Below, piece after piece: positions 21,480-31,579 of a stretch of DNA of 64,000 nt. Every line of letters starts with the position of its first letter. Position 1 is the stretch's first letter. Under the pieces are notes generated by a model. The model had not been told where the DNA came from. It saw nothing but the letters and a program-made list of their open reading frames with translations, and searched no databases. The translations under genes were made by a program, and so were the position numbers. Location of the stretch: assembly GCA_015680685.1 (NCBI GenBank), contig MNCI01023742.1:919380-983379 (forward strand), given 5' to 3'. Source of the DNA: Gnetum montanum (lineage: Eukaryota; Streptophyta; Gnetopsida; Gnetales; Gnetaceae).

Positions 21480-22840
21480 AGTATTGCAAATATGTGAGAA
21501 GACTTACATTCAACTAATTATATATCAAGAATGGTTGTGCAATGGGTAAGATAGTCATGTTATCAAAATTGGATCCCAAGTAATGAATCTTCTATTATAT
21601 GTAGATGATGCAACCTTGATCTCCACTATTGTAGAAGGTATGTAAAATATGTTGCAAATTTTAGAAGATTATTGTTGCTCATCTGGTGTTCAAGTGAATG
21701 TGCATAAAATAAAATTGATGATCTTGGTACAAAAAATACTTATTATAGCTTCCATTTTGGATGTACCAATGTGCAAATAATAGATTTTTTAAAATATTTG
21801 GGTCTCATTTATATGAACACTTACATATGGAAAAAGTGCATCAAAGAAAAAATAGCAGGAGGTTTCATGGTTTTGTATGCTTTCAAAAACAAGTGTAAGG
21901 ATTCAGGACTCTAGGCTTGGAAGGTTAGAAAATAAATTTTACAAATTGGTACAAAAAATACTTATTATAGCTTCCATTTTGGATGTACCAATGTGCAAAT
22001 AATAGATTTTTTTAAATATTTGGGTCTCATTTATATGAACACTTACATATGGAAAAAGTGTATCAAAGAAAAAATAGCAGGAGGTTTCATGGTTTTGTAT
22101 GCTTTCAAAAACAAGTGTAAGGATTCAGGACTCTAGGCTTGGAAGGTTAGAAAATAAATTTTACAAATTATCATCCATCATGTTGTATTGTATGGATGTG
22201 TTATTTGCAGACTTGAACTTAGTGCTAACTTTAGAAAGATATTGAAACTATACAAAATACTTCTCTTCTCAATAAGTTAAAGGTGAATATGCAAACACCT
22301 TACTCAATGCTATTATGTGAATGTAATTTATTTGTTTTAGAAGTAGAAGCCTTATGCTAATTAAATACAAATTCCTTACTCATAGTCTTATGCAAATTCT
22401 CTAAAGTAGTTCTTAAGGATTCACAATACCATGCTTGGTATTTTAAGAGAGTAAAATGGCTAACAAAATCGAATATCTCTTACGAGGACATACAAAAAAA
22501 TCCTAAGCATATTTGCCAACTAGCCAAGCAAAAGGTTTTAACACAAATATGGTCTAACAGAGAAGGAAAGAAACAATTTTATTTACATTGCATTAGATCT
22601 ATTACACTAAAAGTGGAAGCTCACTATCTCTCAGCTACTATTCTAATCAAGTATCGAAATGCTATCAACAAGCTTCACTTAAGTTCTTATCATCTTAGAA
22701 TTCAATATAGAAGATGGATTCAACTCCCTTCAGAAAAGCACATTGGTGGGTTGTATAGGTCAAAAACCCTTAAAGATGAATTACATATGTTTCTTTTATG
22801 TACTATGACTACTTGTTTGAGATAGTGTTCCAATGTTACA
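21480..22840 (+). mobile_element. LINE (non-LTR retrotransposon) 3' fragment, decayed reverse transcriptase
   Basis: Broken frames encode the C-terminal half of a plant LINE reverse transcriptase. The catalytic box reads LLLYVDDATLIS (YVDD at 21598-21609), followed by SGVQVNVHKIKLMI, a KYLGLIY motif and an IAGGFMVLYAFKNKC motif. Near the end a motif RRWIQLP...DELHMFLLC (about 22700-22805) matches the C-terminal region of such proteins, where a Cys/His motif usually sits. The frame is interrupted by many stops and by an internal 222-bp tandem duplication. No 5' end, poly(A) tail or target duplication was found. A second, more diverged copy lies at 24060-25870. Confidence 0.75.
21724..22167. 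repeat. 222-bp tandem duplication inside the LINE
   Basis: 21724-21945 is repeated at 21946-22167 with only a few differences. The junction shares TTACAAATTGG/TTACAAATTAT context. It duplicates the KYLG and IAGG motif region, so it arose after the LINE had died. Confidence 0.93.
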
Positions 22841-23539
22841 ACAAAAAATTTGTATGATTTGTTTTTGCTATTCTCATTACTGCTTGATAAATTTGTAGAG
22901 TCTATCTTTTATTCCATGAAAATGTAATATTTATCTAGTAGATTCTATAGTTCTTCGAATGTAATAAACCTTCAATTTCAATTTCATATATTATAATATT
23001 TTTAATTCTTGCAAATTTTATCATTGTGAAAAATATTTGTTTAATAGTTGTCTTTCTTACCTTAAGAAAAAATGTGAAGAAAAATAAAAAATATGTTGAA
23101 GCTGAGAGTAAAAGAAAAACAAGTTAATATCAAAGATCAAAATGAAGCTTCTATGAATGTTTTACTTGTACAATAAGAAGTATTAATGAGTCTAATCAAA
23201 TAACTCATAAAGAAAATGTATCCTTATCTAACAAGAATAACGTTAACTTAAAAATCAAAACTAATGTTGACAAGTAGGTTATAGGTGATGGCAAAGTTTC
23301 TCAATGTAAAGTTAACATTAAATGGTGAAATAATTGTGATAAATAATATGTAACAATAGTTTGTGTTGGATCTAACTTTCCCACTAGTTTAGCTATATAT
23401 TTAAGATATATGTATTATTTGGTTGAGAGAATTTTTAATATTTTTCAAATTAAAAATATTAAATTGATTCATTAAGAATTGATATTTCAAGGATAAAGTC
23501 CAAGTTGGAAAGTAGTTAGACTCTAGTAAATAATAATTC
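22841..23539. other. AT-rich spacer, nothing recognised
   Basis: No gene or repeat was recognised. Confidence 0.45.
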
Positions 23540-23730
23540 CCATGAAAAAGTTGATCTCTTATTCCAACATAACAATAATTATTTATTTACCATGGCAAAG
23601 TTTAGCAAAAATAATAAATAATAAATCATGAACAAGAGAGCTCCCTCTCACCATTACAACAATAAAATTATTTTACCATGACAAAGGAGCACTCTCTTGG
23701 ACAGGGCTAGTAATTGGCCTCTCATAAAAA
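23540..23730 (-). repeat. MITE-like dispersed repeat, copy 2
   Basis: Its reverse complement matches 12050-12240 in the order GAGGCCAATTACTAGCC, CCAAGAGAGTG, GGTAAAATAATTTTATTGT, GAGCTCTCTTGTTCATG, AAATAAATAATTATTGTTA, AATAAGAGA. Being in the opposite orientation and 11 kb away, it supports a dispersed family. Confidence 0.5.
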
Positions 23731-24059
23731 ATAAATGATGATATTTTGCCATAACATTCAAATCTTTTACTAGTTTAAGCTCAAGCACATATATTAAAAG
23801 TGATGTAAATGTTGTTGAAACTAGGACCATTTTCCCTACTAATAGTTAATTTTACTCAATTGATTTTTCAAAATATCTACAGTTGATTCATTAAAATATC
23901 AATTTTAAGATTATACATTTAAGTGGATATCTTTAAAATTAGAAATTTTTTCTTTTCCTTCCATGTTACTTTGATGTTTTCTTCTCAATGTTAAACATGT
24001 GATGTTCTTTGACTACATTGATTTTTGAATTTTTATCAATAATATAAATTGATGATATA
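23731..24059. other. AT-rich spacer, nothing recognised
   Basis: No gene or repeat was recognised. Confidence 0.4.
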
Positions 24060-24559
24060 GGGTGCAAAAAATACTTATTATAACTTCCATTTTGAAGGTA
24101 CTGATATGTAAGTAGTAGATTACTTTAAATATATGCATCTTATTTATATGAACAATTACACGTGGAAAAAGTACATTAAAAAGGAATAGTAGGAGGTTTT
24201 AACGCTTTATATGCTTTATAAAGCAAGTGTAAAAATTTAGGACTTTTGGCTTAGAAGATCAAAAAATGAAATTTTCATGCTACCATCTATCCTATTGTAT
24301 TTTATGGATATGCTACTTGGACTTGGACTTAGTGCTAAACTCTATAAAGATAATTAAAGGTAAAGATACAAACACCTTAATCAATGTTATTATGTGAATA
24401 TGATTTATTATCTTTAGAAGCAGAAGCCTTATGTCAATTCATTACATACACTTGCAGCTTACATATCTCAAGCAAGACAAATTCTCTAAAGTAGTTCTTG
24501 AGGATTCATGAGGCTATGGTTGGCATTTTAAGAAAATGCAATTATTGAGAAAATGGAAT

Positions 24560-24564
24560 ATCTC
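24560..24564. repeat. Target-site duplication of the solo LTR (left)
   Basis: ATCTC, identical to 25495-25499. Confidence 0.9.
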
Positions 24565-25494
24565 TGATGAGTGGCGAGGTACCCCTACACTCAAGCATAC
24601 GAAATGAGCGTAGCACGTGCGATCCGGTTGAACTCCGCAGACTAAATGCCTAAACGCCGCAAGGAACACTTGGGGTTAATTAATCGTGTTTTTCCTAGAC
24701 TTACTTGTTGTTGTCACGGTGTATGGTTAAGTAAGTCCGAGGTATATGATTTTTTTGGTCTTTTCAGGTTTATCTCCTATGCTAAAGGGTGAAGGGTTGA
24801 GAGACTAAAACTAACTCTAACTACAACACTAAGTCCTAGCATACGCATCCGTTCCCACTTGCCATACACACCCTGAACTGTACAATTGTGGCTACCAAAT
24901 GCTAATCATTACTGGGATTACCACACGTAACGCATGTGCTCGAAGCGGTCGTATTGAGGCGCCTAACTAGCCTAAGTGTGATGAGTAGCCAATTCCTTAA
25001 CTAGCCGTACACATCCATAGATGCTCGTAATCAAGTCGTACTCGTCCCATGTTCTAGGAGATAAGGGTGAGAGAATCTAATCGCAATGAGTAGCCGATTC
25101 CTTGGCTAGCCATACACATTCGTCAATGCTTGTAACCAAGTCATACTCATGCCACGCTACTAGGAAAGCAATAAATAACATTAAATAAACCTATCCAAGT
25201 ACTGCAAGGTTTATCCACAAAGCTTGTCTTTATTGCCGTACACAACTTGCGTTTAGGTACAAAGCTGCTCGAATAAAGAACCGTTCACTTGGGGGACTCC
25301 TACTGCAGGCACATGGAAAATATTCTATCTCTGGGGTGATCAATCCACCAGAGCTTCACTACTTCTAACCTCTATATGCAAATGAGGGGAGTGCCACCTC
25401 TTATTTATAGATTTGGCGACAGACCGCGATATCGTGTACACAATATCACAGGGGACGATGCGATATCGCAGCTTGTGCATATCGCATCTCATCA
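24565..25494 (-). repeat. Solo LTR of the A/B family (930 bp)
   Basis: It is bounded by TGATGAG and CTCATCA in plus orientation and flanked by a perfect ATCTC duplication, with no internal region. On the minus strand it has four GATATCG-like motifs (25490-25427), TATAAATA (25409-25402), the GAAGCTCT block and an AATAAAGACAAGC signal near 25230. It is very similar to the 5' LTR of A. The form is explained by LTR-LTR recombination of a former full element. Confidence 0.93.
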
Positions 25495-25499
25495 ATCTC
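25495..25499. repeat. Target-site duplication of the solo LTR (right)
   Basis: ATCTC, identical to 24560-24564. The LINE resumes directly afterwards. Confidence 0.9.
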
Positions 25500-25870
25500 T
25501 TAGGAAGAGGTGCAAAAAAATTTTAAGCATATTTTCCATCTAGTCAAGCAAAAGGCTATAACATAGTTATGGTTTATTGTATAAGGCAAGAAATAATTTT
25601 ATTTGCATCACATTAGATCTAATAAACTAGATGCATAAGCTTACTATCTTTAAGTTGCTATTCTAATAAAATATTGGAGTGCCATTAGTAAGCTTTGCTT
25701 AGGTTCACATCATGTTAGAATTGAAAGTGAAAGATGGATTCAACTCCCATGAGAAAAACATACCTATAGGTTATGTAGGTTAAAAGCCCCCTTGAAGATG
25801 AGTTATGTGTGTTTCTTTTTTGTACTGAGATTACTCATTTGAGACCATGTCATATTATTTCAACCAAAAA

Positions 25871-27337
25871 ACTTATAAGTATTCATATGTAATAAAGCTT
25901 TAGTTTTAATTTGAAATTTCAATTTTGTAAATTTTCATCTTTAAGCAAATTATTCAAAATCCCTTATCATTGGTGTCAAACCCCAAAAAATATATATATT
26001 AAAAATACAAATTTAATTTTTAAAAGCACAAAGGTATCGTAGAGAGAAGAAATTCCAAATCAATAAAAAGAAAAAGCCTAATGGTTTTGGTGATGTCTTT
26101 TTAGGTTTTCATCCTTATAACTAATCCTGAAAAATCTTCCGTCTAGGGTAGAAAATTAGACATTCCATAAGTAGATCAACATTTAGTGGAGGGGAAGGAT
26201 GTCACAATCTAAAAATTGCATAGGTTTAATTATTTAATTTAATGCATATGATTAATTCTGTAATGCTATTAGATGTATTTCAATAGATTATCTCAAATTT
26301 TCTTAGTTAAATTATAGGATTATATTACTATTGTTACTATTATTATTATTGATGTTGTTGTTAGTTTCCTACATAAATGAACACAATCTACTTGCTAGAG
26401 TATTTTGTTAAAGTGTTGTATCATTTATTTTACTACTATTGGAGCTCAATCATAGATCTACTATATATTTTATGATTAAATGTTGAAATCTAATTATCCT
26501 AGAAATTCTTTTAGTAGTTATAATGCCTTTACAGGTATATGGCTATGCATACATTATCTTTTATGCACATTCAATTATATATATTGAATCTTTAGTATGC
26601 ATATTCAATCATGCACATTCATGCTTTATTATGTTCTAATTAATAAATCAAGGTTCAATTTAGATCCTTGAGGTTTTGTAGCATCTATATTACTTACTTA
26701 TAGGATTTTCTAGATAATTAATAAGGATGTTCTAAATGAGGCCCTCACTACTCCTATAGAAATTTTTTTCACACTCCTACAAGGACACCTCCATGAACTA
26801 AGTGTTGAAATACTTAATGCACAATCGTAAATGGTGTTTGGATTGATATAACTTCCAATATATCAACATCTATGAAATGAAGAGGCACAAATCCTCCAAT
26901 TATATATGGGCTTAGCCTACCACATACAAACTAGGAATAATAAAGAAGCAATTTCAAAGTAAGATTTAATACTAAAAATGACAAGTGTAAATTGCTAAAA
27001 AAATTGATGAAGTATAAATTATCGAAAAATAAACTAAGTATGAAATAGAGCACAAGCAATAAAATAAAATTTTAGTATAAAATCTAAGTAAAAGAATATA
27101 AAATATTAAAATATTGAAACTAAAATATGGGGAAAAGGGTTTCATATCCCTTCCCAACTAATAAATTGATTTATTAATGAGCACCAAAGTGTTCACCTTG
27201 TATGAAGGGTTGAAACTACAAGTGTTGATGAAAAATGTAAGTGTAACAAAATTGATAATAGAAACCCAATTTGTGAGCAAAATGTAGCTTTAGAGAGTGG
27301 AATTAAACCTTTAGAGGATTAGGATATGGATGGGGTT
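25871..27337. other. AT-rich spacer, nothing recognised
   Basis: No gene or repeat was recognised. Confidence 0.45.
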
Positions 27338-28211
27338 TGATGAACCATTGTTTTGTATTGGCCCTAATGTCGGGTACATGATGTTAGAGCTGCTATGTCA
27401 TGTACACGACGTTGGGGTCTTGATGCGACGTTGCGTAAGTGACGTCAGAGCATCTACCCTAGGTCTATAAATACTGTGCCTAGGATCCCATTTTGACTCA
27501 ATTTTTGATACTCAATTTTTGATCATTCTTAGTTAGAGTAGCGAAGCTCTTGTAGTTTATTTTCCTCAGAATATTTTTTAAGTGCTCACAGAAGGAGTCT
27601 AAAGTGTGTATGATTCTTTGTTTGAGCATTGATGTACTTAAGTGCAGTAATGTGATGAGAATAAAACAAACTCTTTTGAAAATCCTTCCAACACTAAGAA
27701 TAGCCTAATATTTCCTTTAATGCATTTTACTTTCTCACTCTTTATTTTAATGCATTTGAATTAAACAATTTATTTCTAGCAGTTAATGAACGCAAGCACA
27801 ACCACTTCGAGCATTTATATAGTACTTGGTAACCTAAAAATGCTTAACATTTGGTAGCCCAGCAATGCTATATGTATTCAGGATGTGTCCATGAAAGTGG
27901 GGTGGTTACTTGTGCTATGCTAGCTAGGTAATAGACATTAGTTTTCAATCTACTCTACTCTGATTCTTATTGTAGGTGACTACATCCATAAAATATAACA
28001 CGACAAAAATTCATATATCTCAATTACACTTAAACCATACCCTTGAGCATCACAAGTGTAGTTGGAAAGACAAAGAACGTTCTCAACTTCGTTTCACTTC
28101 CTAGAGAAACTAGTATACAAGATAACTATAAGTCCACAGAATTCGACCAGATAGCACATAACGCCCTAGTGATTCATATGGTTGGGTATAGGGGTACCTC
28201 GTTGCTCATCA
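27338..28211 (+). repeat. 5' LTR of element C (874 bp)
   Basis: It starts TGATGAACCATTG and ends GTTGCTCATCA. Instead of the GATATCG array it has ACGT-core motifs upstream of the TATA box (CGACGTTG near 27400, GCGACGTTGCG near 27426, TGACGTCA at 27441-27448). The AGCGAAGCTCTTGTAG block, an AATAAA near 27660 and the terminal GGGGTACCTCG segment are shared with the A, B and D LTRs. Confidence 0.88.
27467..27474 (+). promoter_or_regulatory. TATA box of element C 5' LTR
   Basis: TATAAATA, conserved in the 3' LTR at 36440-36447, about 15-20 bases downstream of the TGACGTCA motif. Confidence 0.7.
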
Positions 28212-28230
28212 TTGATGCCATTTCTAGGGA
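28212..28230 (+). promoter_or_regulatory. Decayed primer binding site of element C
   Basis: TTGATGCCATTTCTAGGGA directly follows the LTR. Against the tRNA-Asp-type site TGGCGCCGTTGCCGGGGA it matches 12 of 18 positions, and nearly all differences are C-to-T or G-to-A. Confidence 0.6.
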
Positions 28231-28371
28231 CATTTTTATTGTTTGGTGCACTATCTAGGACATAGTAAAAGTATTTAAATCATTGGAATGAACCTTAGAG
28301 TCATATCTTATTTCACAATTACTACAACTAATTCTTAGAGCACAAGGTGATTTTTATTTTGCTAATCGAAA

Positions 28372-31100
28372 ATGTCTTCTTCTCATAGGAGCACTTCTCC
28401 ACCCAAGGCTAATAATGTTCATTCAAAAAAGCCTCGATAGTATCAAATCATATATACTCATCCTAATGAATATGTGCCAAACTTCACCTTCATCCTACAC
28501 CAGGATGAACAGTTATGGTGAAGTGACATGGAGGGCAACATTGTGTTATTGCTTGATTATGCTACTCCTGCAATGCTTTATCAAATGCTTGCATGATGTG
28601 GTCTTTAATACTACCATGGAGAGTATAATGTGGAAGATGTTAATGCCAAGGATTATCATCCCACCAAAGCACAACGCTTGCGAGATCATCAACTAGAATA
28701 GTGTTATGAGTTTTCAAAGGGACAAGGGTTTAACAATCCTTCATTCATGTTATACCAACAAGCTAGTGGAGAACCTTTCTCTGGGGGTTTTCCATACAAT
28801 GATGCTCCTCTCTTTGACTTCAATGATGGAGGTTAAAATCAGAATCTACACTCCACAGTTCACAATCCTGATTTTGGTAACAAGGGATCCAATGACAAAG
28901 AAGAATCTGGAGGGGCAAGTCAAGACAGAGATGTAGATAAGAAGCAAGATCATGATCATGGTCGCAATTGCCAAAGCAGCGGTAGTAGGCATCGTGATGG
29001 TGCTAATTCTCCTTCCTCTTCTCCTTCATCATCATCTTCTTCTTCTGGCTCTAATTTTGATAGCAGAAGGTAAGCTCATGATGGAGGTGATTGAAATGAG
29101 CACAATGATTGATGGAACCATAATAATTAAGGGGATTGTTGAGACAAGCAATATCAAGGGCATAGATGTTCAAGAGAGGCACATCGCCATGAATGAAAGG
29201 GTAGTAGAGGGCATCATAGGCACCATGATCAAGGCCTTGATGAGCCTCTATTTGCTACCCAAAGTATGCTTAACATCACAGAGGTAGTCAAAATCCTAAC
29301 AAGGCATGTGAAAGATAGTCAGATCAAACAATTAGACCTGAACAATATTTCTTGATTTGAAGGGGGATATAACTCTAATCTACAGAATCATATTCAAGCT
29401 TTCCAAGATGCATGTGCCTTGCAAAATATAGAGAACGAGTGACAGAAATTGAAGTTTTTCCCAAGGACACTCATTAAAGAAGCTAAGAACCAGTATCGAT
29501 GCTTAGAATTGGAATCTATCAGATGATGGAGTACTATGCTTGAGTTATTCAATGATAAGTATCGAATGTACTCCAAGGTATCCAACCTAAGGAAGCAAAT
29601 TCAAGGGTGGAAACAAGGAACACATGAATTGTTGGATGCCACCATTGGCTGATACTATGCCTTGATGCACAAATGTCCTAGCCATAGTTATTCTTGATTG
29701 GCTCAACTTCACCACATTGTAGATGGGCTTTGTAATGAAATGAGGAAAACCCTTGGTGTCTATGCCCAAGGGTGATTGTTAGAACTAACTGTTCATCAAG
29801 TACAAAGGTTAATAGAGTAGGTCGCCAAAGAGGAGGATGAACTAAAAAAAAAAGAGAAAGTGTAGAGGAGTACAATTGTGATTCTTCCATCCACAAGAGG
29901 GAGGTTTGATTCTACGACAGTGAGGACGAATCCATATTTGATGAGGGGATGCATAAGAAATTCTTACCACTTCAACAATTCCAATCTAAACTTACAGCCA
30001 AGGTTGATCTATTAAGGGACTCCATGGATAGTAGATTTCAAGTTGTTCTCAAAATCGCTGAAGAGTCTAGAGGACAAGGTAGTGACCATGAGTGTAGGAG
30101 GTGCAAGAAAGATGAACGTGCATATTACAAAGGTAAGGGTAAAATTGCTATAATAGAAGAGGTTGCAGATAGTGAATCAAATGATTATTGTGGATGTGAT
30201 ATCTACCAGTATGAACATCCTAAGGGATGTTGCCCTGTTGTATCACATCTTTAGGAGTCTAGGGTGTATGCCTTACATCCATGACTTACACAAAGGCAAA
30301 CATCTAGAAGGTTACCTTGTCCTCAAGGTAATCTTAGGAAATTCCACCAACAACAACCATATTATCCAAGTGGAGCTCCATTGCAACCGTATGAACAATA
30401 CCAACAATAGCAGCAACCATAATCATGGGTGCTTGCACCGCCAAGACAACAGTACCCTTACCAGCAGCCTGATCCATATGGCTACCATGTGTAGCAACCC
30501 ATCTCTCCACATAACTCTTGAGTCATGTTTCTAATATTTAGCTTTACTACCATCCTTCTAATTATTACCAAGCTCATTCACCACATAAAAGAAGGGATGC
30601 CACCTCTTATCCTTATCTTCCTCCTATCCCTGCACACACTCTTCCTCCAATTGCATAGCTACCACCTACTCCTCTTATGCAAGGTGAACTACCCACTCAA
30701 CTACAACAACACAATGCTATGAGGGCTATTAATTTGTAAACCAATCATAAATTGGAAGGGTTGAATGCCTAATTGAAGAAAAGACTAGTCCATCACTGTT
30801 CCATTGGGATTGGTAGAAGACACTGTGACCACTATCTGTGGGTGGTCTTATCCTACTAACTTCCTAGTAATCAAAGTGGGGAACTATAAAGGGGACTTCC
30901 CAATCATTATGGGAAGGGCATGGCTGAGCACTGTAGATGCAAGAATGGGTATTAGAGATCTTTCCCTAGAAATCTCTAAAGAAAACACATTTGGAAAGAT
31001 CAAGAAGAAGAGAGTTCCATGCATTGCATACAGTGATAGCGGGTGCAATTGTGTGCAAAAACTTTGGGCCATAAAGAAAGCATCTATCTTTGCATGCAAG
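28372..31100 (+). pseudogene. gag-protease of element C, decayed, protease active site deleted
   Basis: The start ATG at 28372 (Met-Ser-Ser-Ser-His) is followed by a TAG at 28438 where a glutamine or arginine-like codon is expected. Recognisable parts: FILHQDEQLW (about 28489-28520), a His/Ser-rich segment (28930-29060), Athila-type gag core (29400-29830), an A-run indel near 29847, zinc knuckle (30195-30230, second Cys changed to Tyr), Pro/Gln-rich linker (30250-30720), and the protease C-terminal half from about 30788 (GLVEDTVTTICGWSYP, IIMGRAWLS). About 345 bp present in B (15761-16106), including the DSG catalytic box, is missing at the junction near 30785. Confidence 0.8.
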
Positions 31101-31579
31101 TAGTGTACACCATAAGTCAAAATTCAAAGGTGTTTGTATGCTGCAACCAAAAAATAGGAGGGCACCTAGTGGCTAACCATTGATTTAAAAAGTAGCACAC
31201 TTTTCATGCAACTAGTTGAGAGCTTGACATGTGAGTATGTCATGAGCATGGATGAACTTGAGCAAGTTCATCACCAACTCTTTGAAGATACAAATAATAA
31301 TACCCACTAGGGAGGGATTTAGATTCCTAAGAAATTTAAGTAAGAGCTGCTTGAACTAAAAACATTATTGGCTGGAATGTAATATGTATTTTTGAAAAAT
31401 AAGAAGTCAGTTATAATTAATGCAAGACTTGATCTAGAACAAAAAGAGATGCTGTTGAAGGTAGTTGAAACATGGTTAGTAGCTTTTGCTTAGTCATATC
31501 CTGAACTCAGAGGGATTGATTCTAGGATATGCTAGCATCACATTTACATTGACCCAGCCATAAAGCCAAAATGACAACC
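31101..31579 (+). pseudogene. Protease-reverse transcriptase linker of element C
   Basis: Broken frame encoding fragments such as QRCLYAATK (31120-31150), MDELEQVHHQLFED (31250-31290) and EKEMLLK-like segments. The first half aligns with the C-terminus of the B gag-protease (16415-16640), and B diverges from it at the pol deletion near 31345. Confidence 0.6.

Larger units (their letters stand above)
24060..25870 (+). mobile_element. Second LINE 3' fragment, split by a solo LTR
   Basis: 24060-24559 aligns with about 21727-22470 of the first LINE (single copy of the duplicated part), and 25500-25870 continues the alignment with about 22474-22820. Between them sits a solo LTR with an ATCTC duplication. 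This copy has more stops and small gaps than the first one. The first copy's duplication is absent, which fits that duplication being local and later. Confidence 0.7.
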
